Assembly (NCBI GenBank): GCA_013389015.1
Contig: JACAEE010000047.1
Coordinates: forward strand, 1 to 55,913
Direction: 5' to 3'
Origin: Hydrogenophilaceae bacterium
GTDB lineage: Bacteria; Pseudomonadota; Alphaproteobacteria; Caulobacterales; Aquidulcibacteraceae
DNA length: 55,913 bases
Below are positions 27,374 to 37,563 of the stretch, one piece after another (the stretch's first letter is position 1; each line of letters starts with the position of its first letter). Made by a program: the position numbers and the translations under genes. Below the pieces are notes generated by a model. That model had not been told where the DNA came from and made no database searches. It worked only from the letters and a program-made list of their open reading frames with translations.

Positions 27374-27799
27374 ATGTTTGATCCCTCCTCCACCGACCAG
27401 GAAAAAACCGTAGAAACCGGAGAACCGGAGCACGAAACACAAGGCACGAAACCCGCTGAACCAAACGCGACTACGTCGGCGACCATAGCTGAACGCCTCG
27501 GGCCTTGTGCTTCGCGTCTCAGGTCTCGGCGTTCCTTGGGCGAACGCCTCGACCGCGCGCACTGGACCTCGCAGATTTCGGTGTCCGTGCCGGGCTTCGG
27601 GCGCGTCGCCACCGCCCGGCGGGAACGGGGGGGCGTGGTGGCTGTCTTGTATGAACGCTGTCGCGCGCAATTGCACGAGATCGCGCCAGCGTTCGCGATA
27701 CTCTATCCGGGCGTGCCCCTGTTGCCCCCCGTTGATCCCGATTGGCTCAGGGCGCAGCGGGCGTCATGGCTGAGGCGCTACGGCCGGCGGCGCATGTAA
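27374..27799 (+). CDS. Hypothetical protein
   Basis: 141 aa, with a polar low-complexity N-terminus (Glu/Thr/Pro) and an Arg-rich, more ordered second half (RAQLHEIAPAFAILYPGVPLLP). No family recognised. It lies 66 bp after the primase on the same strand. The reverse strand has longer but less protein-like frames, so I favour this one with limited confidence. Confidence 0.4.
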   Translation: MFDPSSTDQEKTVETGEPEHETQGTKPAEPNATTSATIAERLGPCASRLRSRRSLGERLDRAHWTSQISVSVPGFGRVATARRERGGVVAVLYERCRAQLHEIAPAFAILYPGVPLLPPVDPDWLRAQRASWLRRYGRRRM

Positions 27800-27971
27800 G
27801 CTCGCCTTGGCCCTGGTTTCTTCGGGTTCTGCGAGCGCCAGCAACGGCGTGCGCCACCAAGTCCCAATTGCTAACCTCTATTTCGTGCGCGCTCCCGTCA
27901 CGCGCATAGACGCTCGAAACACGAGGCGCGAGACGCAAATGCCCGATAGACCGGAACGCACGGCCTTGGGA

Positions 27972-28316
27972 TCACCTTGGCGCAAGCTCCAAAATCCGCG
28001 CGCACCGGGCGCGCACTTCGCTTGAGACGGGCTCTTCGAGCTGCCGACAGGTCTCGGCGAGCTGATACGCCTCGACGATTTCGGCGGCTTCGGGTGTTAT
28101 CGTATTCACGGGTGCGCACGTGCCGGTTTCCCAGCAAGGCTTGTCCTCTTCTTTGAACTGCAGGCTGACGAGCCCGATTGCGCTGATGGCGACACCAGCA
28201 ACGATCGCCCAAGCCAAGTGCTTGCGCTCATATCGGTGGCGCACTGTCATGCGCGCAGCCTCAAGCGCTTGCTCTTGAGCCTCTTCTTGTGCGCTCACAC
28301 GCGGGCGACGCCTCAT
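27972..28316 (-). CDS. Small single-pass membrane protein
   Basis: 114 aa from ATG 28316. A basic helical N-terminus (RRRPRVSAQEEAQEQ...) leads to one transmembrane segment (HLAWAIVAGVAISAIGLVSL), then a short outside part with three or four cysteines. Unknown family. It is divergent from the XRE regulator, sharing the intergenic region 28317-28440. Confidence 0.45.
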   Translation of the reverse strand: MRRRPRVSAQEEAQEQALEAARMTVRHRYERKHLAWAIVAGVAISAIGLVSLQFKEEDKPCWETGTCAPVNTITPEAAEIVEAYQLAETCRQLEEPVSSEVRARCARILELAPR

Positions 28317-28440
28317 GGCGTCCTCCCGAAAGATGAAGCCGTCGCCCAAATGGTTAGCCCAGCCTTCACGAAGCACCTCACCAAGAATATGTAGGCTATA
28401 TCCCGTAGTTTAAGGCCGCGTTGATGGCCTCGCTCCTCCC

Positions 28441-28704
28441 ATGAAGGGGCGAGCGCTGGTGGCTTGGAACTTGAGGCGATTGCGGACCGCACAGCGCGTC
28501 TCGCAAGAGCGGCTTGCCGCCGATGCAGGCGTTGACCGGGCCTATATCAGCGAGATCGAACGAGAAGAGGGAAACGCGACGGTTGACCTGCTGGACCGGC
28601 TTGCGGACGTGCTCGATGTGCCGCTTGCGGAGTTCTTCGCGCAGCCTCCGCCCGGCTCAAAGCGCGCCGCCACCCTTCCGAAGGGCAGGCGCCCTGCCAA
28701 GTAG
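28441..28704 (+). CDS. XRE-family regulator, possible R-M controller
   Basis: 87 aa. A single HTH_3 domain: WNLRRLRTAQRVSQERLAADAGVDRAYISEIERE, then the dimer helix LLDRLADVLDVPLAEFF. Size and position just before a restriction gene fit a controller (C) protein, which delays nuclease expression until methylation is established. The following hsdR starts 73 bp downstream on the same strand. I did not find a clear C-box-like repeat upstream, so the controller role is inference. Confidence 0.85.
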   Translation: MKGRALVAWNLRRLRTAQRVSQERLAADAGVDRAYISEIEREEGNATVDLLDRLADVLDVPLAEFFAQPPPGSKRAATLPKGRRPAK

Positions 28705-28777
28705 CAACGCCTCGCCAGCCCCGCCCTGAACAACCTTGGCTTTGCCATGGGGTCCGAACTCCCCCAAATTGGACCGG

Positions 28778-30892
28778 ATGGCGAACGAAGCCTTTTCCCG
28801 CGTCCAGGTGGACGCCCTCCTCAAAGACGTGGGGTGGAGCCTCACGGACGGGCGGAGCGTGCGCTTCGAGGTGCCATGCCCGGACCGGTCCAAGGCGGAC
28901 TATGTGTTGGGAGACCGCAATGGCCGCGCCCTGGCGGTGGTGGAGGCCAAGCGGGCCGCCATCAGCCCCGTGGAGGCCGAAGGACAGGCCCTAGCCTACG
29001 CCAAGCAGCTCGGCACGCCATTCGTCTTCCTGACCAACGGGGAAGAGGTCTGGTTCTGGGAGCACGCCCGCGAGGCCCACCCACGGCAGGTCCGCACCTT
29101 CTTCTCCCAACTCGATCTCGAAAGACGGGCCGCGAGCTACGCCGTCCGGCGCGACCTGCTCAGCGTGCCGGTGGACCACCGCATCGCGGGGCGGGAGTAT
29201 CAAAGCGCTTGCATCGAGGCGGTGAGCCGCGAAATCGCCCAAGGCCGCCGATCAGCGCTCATTGAGATGGCGACAGGGACCGGCAAGACCCGAACGGCGG
29301 CGGCGCTCATCAAGCGCCTCTTCGAGGCGGGCCTCGCGTCTCGTGTCTTGTTTCTGGTGGATCGCAAGACGCTCGCCAAGCAGACGGCGGAAGCCTTCGA
29401 GGAAGCGCTGCCGGAGTACGCGAGCTACTGGATGCGTGCCGGGCGTTTCCGTGATGAGAAGCAGATCACGATCACGACCTTGCAATCGATGATCAACATC
29501 TATCGCGATTATTCATCCGGATATTTCGATCTGGTGATCACGGATGAGTGCCACCGCTCGATCTATGGCAAATGGTCGGGCGTGCTGAAACACTTCGACG
29601 GATTTCAAGTTGGCCTGACGGCGACGCCATGCGTTGCGTCGGACGAAACGCTGGCGCGCTTGGAGGATGAAGATCAAGCCTTCGTGCGCGACACGCTGCG
29701 CTTCTTCAACGTCGAGAAGCCTACCTATCGCTACACGATGAAGGAGGCCATCGCCGACGGCTATCTTGTCCCGTACCACGTCTATAAGGCCAAGACCGTG
29801 AAGACGGCGGCTGAGGATGGGTTTCCCGTCAAGCGCGATGAGATCGATTGGTCCGGCCTAGACGCGGAAACGAAGGCCGAACTTGAGCAAGCCTTCGGTG
29901 AAGACGGCACGCTTCTCGTCGATCCCAACGCGCTCGAGCGCAAGTTCACGATCCCGGAGCGCAACCGCGCCATCGTGCGCGAGTTCCGCAAGGTGCTGGA
30001 CGAGGGCTATCTCGGCCCAGACGGCGTCATGCGGCGCCCCCAGATCGGCAAGACCATCGTGTTCGCGGTGAGCAAGCGGCACGCCGAAACACTTGCCCGC
30101 ATGTTTGACGACGCTTTCGCCGATCAAAAGCCGAGCCCCGAAACACGATACGCGGATTTCGTCGTCTCCGATCTCTCGGAAGACGAGACGGGCGACGCTG
30201 ACGACAAGATCAAGCGCTTCAAGGACGAGGCGTTCCCGAAAATTCTCGTCTCAGTGAATATGCTCGACACGGGATTTGACTGCCCGGAGGTGACGCATCT
30301 CGTGATGGCGCGCTTCACGAAGTCCACCATCCTCTACCAGCAGATGCGCGGGCGCGGCACGCGGCGCGCCGACCACATCCGCAAGGACAAGTTCACGATC
30401 TGGGATTTCGTCGGCGTCACCGATTTTCACATGGACGATGAGGGCGAGCACGAGGGCGGCCTCGTGATCGCGCGCCCGCGCAAGGAACCGCCCAAGCCCC
30501 GCGCGCTCCTCGTGCTCGACATTCACGATTGGATCGATCCGGCCACACGCGGCTGGGTGGCGATGGACCCCGACGGCAACCCAGTACCCATCGATGGCCC
30601 TGAAGCGCGCGCTAAGGAGCTGGGCGAGCGCTTCGAATATTGGATGGCGGAGCACGAAGGCGATCTCTCGCCGAGCCAAGAACGGCTGCTGAAGCAGATC
30701 GGCGAACAGATTAAAGTCAACGCCACGCAGATCAGCGGCTTCGGCATGGAGCGGCTGGTGCATCCGCCCTTCTCGCTGAGGGGAGGCTTGGCGGCGGCGG
30801 TGGAGGCGTTCGGCGGCGAGGAGAAACTTGCCGGCACACTCGAACACTTGAACAAGGCCGTCTTCCAATCGGGAGGCGACGGCGCGCACTGA
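28778..30892 (+). CDS. hsdR: Type I restriction subunit R
   Basis: 704 aa. N-terminal PD-(D/E)xK nuclease: SKADYVLGD and VVEAKRA. The SF2 motor follows with Walker A EMATGTGKTRT, the DECH box (TDECHRSIYGKW), motif III GLTATP and motif VI QQMRGRGTRR. The C-terminal part matches the short EcoEI-like R subunits (700-800 aa). I chose ATG 28778; an in-frame TTG at 28736 is open. It works only in complex with HsdM and HsdS, and hsdM, 35 bp downstream, is broken here. Confidence 0.92.
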   Translation: MANEAFSRVQVDALLKDVGWSLTDGRSVRFEVPCPDRSKADYVLGDRNGRALAVVEAKRAAISPVEAEGQALAYAKQLGTPFVFLTNGEEVWFWEHAREAHPRQVRTFFSQLDLERRAASYAVRRDLLSVPVDHRIAGREYQSACIEAVSREIAQGRRSALIEMATGTGKTRTAAALIKRLFEAGLASRVLFLVDRKTLAKQTAEAFEEALPEYASYWMRAGRFRDEKQITITTLQSMINIYRDYSSGYFDLVITDECHRSIYGKWSGVLKHFDGFQVGLTATPCVASDETLARLEDEDQAFVRDTLRFFNVEKPTYRYTMKEAIADGYLVPYHVYKAKTVKTAAEDGFPVKRDEIDWSGLDAETKAELEQAFGEDGTLLVDPNALERKFTIPERNRAIVREFRKVLDEGYLGPDGVMRRPQIGKTIVFAVSKRHAETLARMFDDAFADQKPSPETRYADFVVSDLSEDETGDADDKIKRFKDEAFPKILVSVNMLDTGFDCPEVTHLVMARFTKSTILYQQMRGRGTRRADHIRKDKFTIWDFVGVTDFHMDDEGEHEGGLVIARPRKEPPKPRALLVLDIHDWIDPATRGWVAMDPDGNPVPIDGPEARAKELGERFEYWMAEHEGDLSPSQERLLKQIGEQIKVNATQISGFGMERLVHPPFSLRGGLAAAVEAFGGEEKLAGTLEHLNKAVFQSGGDGAH

Positions 30893-30927
30893 ATGCGCGT
30901 GCGGTGATAAGGGCAAAAGGGGCTTAA

Positions 30928-32552
30928 ATGCCATTCACGCAGGACATGCGCCGGGATGTGGATCGCATCCGGGACTATCTCTATGGCGGCGGCTATCCCG
31001 ATCCGGTGGCCAACGCCACGCAGCTCTCATTCCTGTTCTTCTTCTACCTGATCGAAGGCATCGACCGGGACAACGCGCTCACCGCCAAAGCACGAAAGGC
31101 GAAATACGAGCCGATCTTTGAAGGTGTGTGGGAACTCAAGAACACGCGCAACGCCCAGACCGAAGGCGAGACCACGATCCCGCGCGAGCGCTTCCGCTGG
31201 TCGCATTGGGCGCGCGGCATGAGCGGCGAGCCGCTGGTGCGCTTCGTGCGCGACGAAGTGTTTCCGTTCTTCGCCGAAGTGGCGGAGCGCTCCGCGATGA
31301 ACTTCATGGAGGGCGCCCGCCTTGGCGTCGATGATCCCGTCGTGCTGGCGCAAGTGCTGACGCTGATCGACGGCCTAAGGCTCGACCGCGCCGACGCCGA
31401 CGTGAAGGGCGACCTCTTCGAGCACATCTTGAAGCAGATCAAGACGGCGGGCGAACTCGGCCAGTTCCGCACGCCGCGCCATGTGATCCGGCCATCGTGC
31501 GCATGATCGATCCCAAAATCGGTGAGACGATCTATGACCCCGCCGCCGGCACCGCCGGCTTTCTCGTGGCCGCCTATGATCACATCCGCCTGCAAAACTC
31601 GTCAGCGGATGGCGTTGAAGAAGCGGAGGTGGACGGAAAGCCGCTCAAGCGCGGCGTGGGTGATCGTCTGTCGGACAAGCAGATCGCCACGCTTCGCAAC
31701 GCCACGTTCTACGGCAACGACGTGGACCCCAACATGGTGCGCCTCGCCACCATGAACCTCACGCTGCGCGGGCTGGGCAATGTCCACATCCTGCGCCGCA
31801 ACGTACTCACCGAGACGTTCGATGCGGAGAAGAAGGCCGCGCTTGGCTTGCCGCTCGAAGGCTTCGACGTGATCCTCGCCAATCCGCCCTTCTCAGGGCG
31901 GCTCGATGCGGATCGCATTGTCGATAGCGTGAAGGTGGGCGCGACGACCCAAACGGAGCTGCTTTTCCTCGCCTACATGCTGAGCGCATTGAAGGAAGGC
32001 GGGCGCTGCGGCGTGATCGTGCCCGAAGGCGTGCTCTTCGGCTCCACCGGCGCGCACAAGGAGCTGCGTCGGCGGCTCATCGAGACCAACCAGGTGGAGG
32101 CGGTGCTCTCGCTGCCGGCGGGCGTATTTCAGCCCTATAGCGGCGTGAAAACGGCGGCGCTGATCTTGAGGAAGGGCGGGCGCACCGAGCGCGTGCTCTT
32201 CCTCGATTGCCAGGCCGATGGCTACAAGCTCGACGCCCAGCACGACACGCCCATCGACGCGGACGATTTGCCGGCGCTGGTGGAGACGTTTCAGGCGCGC
32301 GCCGACGCGTGGATGCGCTGGCAGGATCGCGATCCCGATGCGGCATGGAATGAACGCTGGTGGTTCGCGACCGCCGCCGATCTGCGCGCGCATGATCTGA
32401 GCCTCTCCGCCGCCAAGTACAAGCCGCACCTGCGCGTCGCGGCCGACCACCGTCCGCCCGCCGAAATCCTCGCGGAGCTGAAAGAGCTGAACGCCGAGAT
32501 CGCGGCGGAGATGGAGGCGCTGGAATTAGAGCTTGCGGAGCTGCGGGCGTGA
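30928..32552 (+). pseudogene. hsdM: Type I methyltransferase subunit M, frameshifted
   Basis: Two frames that together make one HsdM of about 541 aa. Frame 1 (30928-31506) has the helical N-terminal domain and runs to QFRTPRHVIR, then PSCA and stop. Frame 2 (31497-32552) resumes at MIDPKIGETI, motif I DPAAGTAGF and motif IV NPPFSG. The family reads RHVIRAIVRMIDP; one base is missing near 31491-31493 (ATCCGGCCATC where an extra G or C is needed). Length 1625 is one short of a multiple of three. No other defect is visible, so it is a recent loss or a sequencing error. Frame 2 keeps both catalytic motifs but lacks the N-terminal domain. Confidence 0.9.
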
Positions 32553-33715
32553 GTGAGTGGCCGATGGGCACCATTGGCGATCTGTGCGAGCAAGATCGTC
32601 GAACGGTGTCTCCCGACGATCCTGCCGCTGCGCGGCTCCGTTTTGTCGGAGTGGAGCATGTCGAAGCGGACACCGGCGAGATAAGCGATGGAAACGGCTC
32701 TCGCACCGGCGAAGGCAAGAGCGTCAACTTCTCCTTCACCGCCGAGCACGTTCTGTACAGCAAGTTGCGGCCATACCTGAACAAGGTGGCGACGCCAGAC
32801 TTTGAAGGCAAATGTTCTACCGAGCTGATCCCCCTGAGACCGCGTCCGGGCGTTGATCGTCGTTTCCTCGCATATGCGCTGCGCCGCAAGGCGGTCGCGG
32901 ACGCCATCACGACTGCGAGCATAGGCGCAAGAATGCCGCGCGCTGACCTCTCAATCCTTATGCGACAACCGATCCCGCTCCCGCCCATCGAAGAGCAACG
33001 TCGCATCGCGGCGGCGCTGGATCGCGCCGCGCGGCTCGTGAAGCTGCACAAACAAGCCGCCGCCAAAACCCGCGACCTGATCCCCGCGCTCTTCATCGAC
33101 ATGTTCGGCGACCCCGCCACCAACCCGCGGGGATGGCCGGTGAAACGGCTAAAAGAGTTGGCACCATTTGTGACCTCCGGTTCGCGGGGGTGGGGGCGAT
33201 ACTATGCTGAAAGCGGTGCCAGGTTTGTGCGCGTACAGAACCTTGTTGGCCACCGGCTTGACCTAAGTGACATTGCTTTTGTGAAGCCACCCACTGGAAG
33301 AGAAACTGAACGTGCCCGCGTCTTCTCAGGAGACGTTCTTGTCGCCATTACTGGCGCACCGGGCCAATCAGGCTTCGCACGCGACAATATTGGAGAGGCT
33401 TACGTCAACCAGCATGTCGCAATCATACGCCCAGCGCATGAAATTGTGCTCACGGAATACCTGTGGGCCTTTATCGCTAACGAGAACGGCGGGCAACGAC
33501 AGTTGGGGTTGTCGTCGTACGGCCAAACACGGCCTGGTCTCGGCCTAAACGACTTGCGACGCCTAGCGGTTTCAGTTCCTCCCTTGCGCGATCAAGACAG
33601 ATTCATGGCGAAGGTCCGCCAGCTCATGCTTATGGAGACAGTGGATTTGCAGCGTGTCGATGCTGCCGTTGCGTTGCAAGCAAGCATTCTCGGCGAAGTC
33701 TTCGGAGACGCCTGA
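32549..33715 (+). CDS. hsdS: Type I specificity subunit S
   Basis: 388 aa with two target-recognition domains. TRD1 covers about 1-145 and ends in the conserved IPLPPIEEQRRIAAALDRA; TRD2 covers about 200-350 and ends SVPPLRDQDRFMAKV. The helical spacers between and after set the gap of a bipartite DNA site. GTG 32549 overlaps the hsdM stop by 4 bp (GTGA). It is intact. Base content is a little lower in GC in TRD2, as often in exchanged TRDs. Confidence 0.92.
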   Translation: MSEWPMGTIGDLCEQDRRTVSPDDPAAARLRFVGVEHVEADTGEISDGNGSRTGEGKSVNFSFTAEHVLYSKLRPYLNKVATPDFEGKCSTELIPLRPRPGVDRRFLAYALRRKAVADAITTASIGARMPRADLSILMRQPIPLPPIEEQRRIAAALDRAARLVKLHKQAAAKTRDLIPALFIDMFGDPATNPRGWPVKRLKELAPFVTSGSRGWGRYYAESGARFVRVQNLVGHRLDLSDIAFVKPPTGRETERARVFSGDVLVAITGAPGQSGFARDNIGEAYVNQHVAIIRPAHEIVLTEYLWAFIANENGGQRQLGLSSYGQTRPGLGLNDLRRLAVSVPPLRDQDRFMAKVRQLMLMETVDLQRVDAAVALQASILGEVFGDA

Positions 33716-33717
33716 CC

Positions 33718-34659
33718 ATGAAGCTCTCCAACGGCGTCCCGACCTTCGACGAAGTGATGCTGCCGCTGCTCAAGATCGCGGCAACTGGACCGCTCACGCG
33801 CGCAGAGGCCACCGAGCGCGTCGCCGACGCGATGCAGCTTACGCAAGAGCAACGCACCGCACTCATGCCCAAGGGCCACACGATCATCCGCGACCGCGTC
33901 GGCTGGGCGCGCACTTACCTCGTGCAAGCCGGCCTGTTGCGCGCAGTGAAACGTGGCGTCTTCGAGATCACGGATCGCGGGCGCGAACTGCTCGCGCGCA
34001 ATCCCGCCAAAATCGATTTCCGCTTCCTGATGACATACCCAGAGTTTCAGGCGTTCCATGAGCGCTCGGTCGCGAGCCAGCGCCGCGCCGGTGACGCGCC
34101 AAACACGGAAGACGAGGCAAGCGACCCGGCGCAAGCAACACCGGAAGACCGCATCGACGCCGCACTCAAGGAGATCGACGTGGCGTTGCGTGAAGCGCTC
34201 TTGGACCGCATCCGCGCCGGCACGCCCGCCTTCTTCGAACGCCTCGTGATCGAGTTGCTCACCCGGATGGGTTATGGCGGTTCGCGCGCGGAAGCGGCGC
34301 AGCATCTTGGCGGCCCCGGCGACGGCGGCGTCGATGGCGTGATCAAGCTCGATCCGTTGGGGCTCGACGTGGTCTATATCCAGGCCAAGAAGAACGGCGC
34401 CGACAACGCCGTCTCCCGCCCCACGGTGCAGGGCTTCGCGGGCGCGCTCGATACGCACGGCGCGACGCGCGGCGTCTTCATCACCACGTCCTACTTCACC
34501 GCCGACGCCGAAGCCTGCGCCCGCGCCATCCGCACCAAGCAGATCGTCCTCATCGACGGCGACCGCCTCGCCGACCTCCTCATCGCGCACGACGTGGCCG
34601 TCCGCGAGGACCGGCGGATGATCATCAAGAAGCTGGACGAGGACTTTTTCGAGGAATGA
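33718..34659 (+). CDS. mrr: Mrr-family restriction endonuclease
   Basis: 313 aa. The N-terminal Mrr_N winged helix (VPTFDEVMLPLLKIAATG, RVGWARTYLVQAGLL) is followed by a C-terminal Mrr catalytic domain with GGPGDGGVDGVI and VYIQAKK, the D...QxK variant of the PD-(D/E)xK site. Mrr cuts methylated DNA as a type IV enzyme. It starts 2 bp after hsdS, so it is part of the same operon. Confidence 0.93.
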   Translation: MKLSNGVPTFDEVMLPLLKIAATGPLTRAEATERVADAMQLTQEQRTALMPKGHTIIRDRVGWARTYLVQAGLLRAVKRGVFEITDRGRELLARNPAKIDFRFLMTYPEFQAFHERSVASQRRAGDAPNTEDEASDPAQATPEDRIDAALKEIDVALREALLDRIRAGTPAFFERLVIELLTRMGYGGSRAEAAQHLGGPGDGGVDGVIKLDPLGLDVVYIQAKKNGADNAVSRPTVQGFAGALDTHGATRGVFITTSYFTADAEACARAIRTKQIVLIDGDRLADLLIAHDVAVREDRRMIIKKLDEDFFEE

Positions 34660-34706
34660 TCTAGGGGCATTCACAAAGGGTTTCGGAACATTCAACGGAG
34701 CGGACG

Positions 34707-37157
34707 ATGATCGAAACAGAGGTGGCGCATCGAATGGAGCCAGGCATTCGGGGCGGCCAATACAATCTCCTTCTCGGTTCGGGGATAAGCTTGGACAGCC
34801 ATGTGCTGCGGAATGGCAAAGCCGTACCTATCCCATCAGCCAAACAGCTAAGAGACGAGCTTTGCCAGGAGAAGAAAGTGCACGCGGGATCGAGCCTGCA
34901 GCGCGTCTATCAATTGTTGTCTTCCGATGAAGTTCGTTCGCTGATTACGCCCCGATTTCGCAACAGCGTACCGGGGCCAACGGCGAGCCTCATAGCCTCC
35001 TTCAATTGGCGACGAATTTTCACGCTCAACGTGGACGACGCCCTTGAGGCCGCGCTCCGTAAGGACAAGCGCAAGCCAAAATTCAGAGTGTTCAATTACT
35101 GTGATCTCTACTCAGAACCGCAAGTTGGCGAGGGCGTGCCAATCGCGCACCTACACGGATATGCGCCCAGAGAGGAAGACGGCTACATCTTCTCGCAGCA
35201 AGAGTATGCAAACCAAATCCGCTCGATTAATGCTTGGGCGCACAACCTAACGCACTTTTTGCTCAGCGAACCTTTCATCGTAATGGGCACCACACTCGAA
35301 GAGATTGATATCGAGTACTTCCTGTCTTTTCGAGATGCAGTCGGCAGCAGGACCGACAAGCCTCCCTCTTTCCTGGTCGAGCCCTTTCCCGACGCCGCCA
35401 CCGTTGAGCTATCTCGACGCCGAAATCTAACTTTGTACGAAGGCGATGCGCTGACCTTCCTGAACGAGTTGGGCAAAGCGATCCCGAATGCGAAGTCACC
35501 GCTGCCTGTTGTGCCCGCGGACATTCGCCAGATCATTTCGCCGGACACGAAGGCGCCCATAGCAGCCGCATTTGCCGCCGACTTCGAGTTCGTTCCGTCC
35601 CGGACGGATCGAAACGCGGACCAGAGCACAGACTTTCTCTACGGACACACAATTTCATGGCCCGAGTTGGACGTTGGTCTGGATGTATCGAGGAAGGTCA
35701 CGACAAGCCTGCAATCTAGGGTGACCGCTGCCATTCGCGGCGCGAACAATGCGGTCGTCGTACTTCATGACGAGCCCGGCGGCGGCAAGACAACCGTGCT
35801 GCGCCGAATTGGGTGGGAAACGGCAAGAGCCGGCGCGAAGGTGTTTTGGTGCAAGGCTATTGGGCGGCTTGACCCCAACAAGACGGTTGAAGCAATTGGT
35901 GGGATTGAAGGCCCCGTGGTTCTCCTCATCGACAATTTTGCCGATCACGTGGATGCTGCCCTCGCAATTGCGGCGAACCAAAAGAGAAGTGGTATCGTCA
36001 TCGTTGGCGCCGAGCGGGCATATCGTCTGCAACATATTGGGCGCGTCATGGGCGCTTTTCCTACGGAGAGAGTGCCGGGAGCCAAGCTTCTCCAAACGGA
36101 GGCGAATGCGCTGGTTCAGCTCTACGCATCCAAGGGGCTAGTTGGTGAGAAGGATGCCATCCAGCAACCGGAGCACTTCTCACGGGAGATCAGTAACGAC
36201 GAAATTGCCGTGGCTTGCTGTCGAATTCTAAACGACTTCCAACCTCTGGAGCGTATTGTCCTTCGCGCGTGGCAGGACGCCGATCAAGACGCGCGATATG
36301 CGTATCTTGTTTGTGCGATTGTTGACCGTTGTGTGCGTGTCGGACTTCGCTATGGCATCCTTGCGAAGCTGGCGGGTGGAAAGACACTTGCGAAACAGCT
36401 ATCCGAAACTCATCCTCTACCGCTCGACTTTACTGACTATCCGATCAACGAATTCGTTAGGCCGCTGAATGCAATCGTCGCCGATCAGGCACTAAACGTA
36501 CTCGTGCGAAAGGAGAGAAGGCTGGTTTTCGATGCTGCCGTTGAACTTGGCTTGGCAATCAGCCCTTATGTAAATCGGGGGACAATCAAGCAAAGGCTTC
36601 CAGAGCCACGCTTGGCCCAGCGGCTTTTTGATCTGGACGTCGTGCTGGATCTCCTGGGGCCCCTTACACGCGAATTTTATGAGGCTCTAAAGACGAAGTG
36701 GGAGTGGAACTCACGTTACTGGGAGCAAGTTTCCCTCCTAAATCTTCGCGCGGCAATGGATGCGACTTCAGAGGCAGATCGTCAGCGTTTCGCGACTAAT
36801 GCTCTGCAGAATGCTAGGCATGCTGTAACCATCGAGCGGCATCCGTTCACACTCACTACGCTGGCGAAGGTGATACTCTGGAAGCGTGACAATGTAGATC
36901 AAGGGTCCGTGCAGATGTTTGCCGAGGCATTCGGTCATTTGACAAGGGCCATTGAGCTAGAGCGCAGATCGTTTCGCGTCACCGTTCATCCGTATATGAC
37001 GCTTCTCCAGGCCGTCCGGCGGTACCTTGAGCGTGGGGGGCGGTTAACTCCGGCCCAAACTTCAAAGGTCAACGAACTGCTGCCGCAGGCGCAAGCAGAG
37101 TTTGCTCACGACGCCGAGCTAAGCGGCACCTTGGAAGCAATTAGGCGGATGGCGTGA
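34707..37157 (+). CDS. SIR2-STAND NTPase, Avs-like defence protein
   Basis: 816 aa. The N-terminal SIR2-like domain has LLLGSGISL (about residue 22), FTLNVDDAL and IAHLHGYA with the likely catalytic His. The middle is a STAND-type P-loop NTPase: VVLHDEPGGGKTTVLRRIG and Walker B VVLLIDNFAD. The C-terminal about 300 residues are helical and repeat-like, the probable sensor. This is the architecture of Avs-type antiphage proteins with a SIR2 NADase. It lies 47 bp after mrr with its own binding site, and is the gene nearest tRNA-Ser. NADase action and the phage trigger are inferred from the family. Confidence 0.88.
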   Translation: MIETEVAHRMEPGIRGGQYNLLLGSGISLDSHVLRNGKAVPIPSAKQLRDELCQEKKVHAGSSLQRVYQLLSSDEVRSLITPRFRNSVPGPTASLIASFNWRRIFTLNVDDALEAALRKDKRKPKFRVFNYCDLYSEPQVGEGVPIAHLHGYAPREEDGYIFSQQEYANQIRSINAWAHNLTHFLLSEPFIVMGTTLEEIDIEYFLSFRDAVGSRTDKPPSFLVEPFPDAATVELSRRRNLTLYEGDALTFLNELGKAIPNAKSPLPVVPADIRQIISPDTKAPIAAAFAADFEFVPSRTDRNADQSTDFLYGHTISWPELDVGLDVSRKVTTSLQSRVTAAIRGANNAVVVLHDEPGGGKTTVLRRIGWETARAGAKVFWCKAIGRLDPNKTVEAIGGIEGPVVLLIDNFADHVDAALAIAANQKRSGIVIVGAERAYRLQHIGRVMGAFPTERVPGAKLLQTEANALVQLYASKGLVGEKDAIQQPEHFSREISNDEIAVACCRILNDFQPLERIVLRAWQDADQDARYAYLVCAIVDRCVRVGLRYGILAKLAGGKTLAKQLSETHPLPLDFTDYPINEFVRPLNAIVADQALNVLVRKERRLVFDAAVELGLAISPYVNRGTIKQRLPEPRLAQRLFDLDVVLDLLGPLTREFYEALKTKWEWNSRYWEQVSLLNLRAAMDATSEADRQRFATNALQNARHAVTIERHPFTLTTLAKVILWKRDNVDQGSVQMFAEAFGHLTRAIELERRSFRVTVHPYMTLLQAVRRYLERGGRLTPAQTSKVNELLPQAQAEFAHDAELSGTLEAIRRMA

Positions 37158-37471
37158 TGCGGGACACTCCTGGTCGCGGAATGCGTGATGCATTAACTCT
37201 GGACCAACGTGGACGCTTGTATTGGCCAAGCTGCTGTTTTGGGCCTTGGCGTTTCCAGGTTTTGCGCGTCGCGATTTCGAAGACCCGCCCCTGGCTCGAA
37301 GTGACCAAAGCAGAACTGCCGGCGGCTTCGATTGCCACTCGGCAAATATCACCGGCGGCCATTACCGCACGCTTCGGCCCGACGCTCGATTTCGTCCGTT
37401 AGGGCAGGCGTTAGGGCAAGACCGACGCGTCCCCATAATTCATCGGCAAAATCAGATGGATATGAGCACGA
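37158..37471. other. Right-hand flank of block B
   Basis: About 310 bp between the SIR2-STAND gene and tRNA-Ser without a credible gene. Positions 37380-37471 resemble 7900-7985, the flank of attachment site 1, so both are the same type of element end. The rest shows nothing I recognise. Confidence 0.6.
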
Positions 37472-37473
37472 TC

Positions 37474-37563
<90 letters not shown>

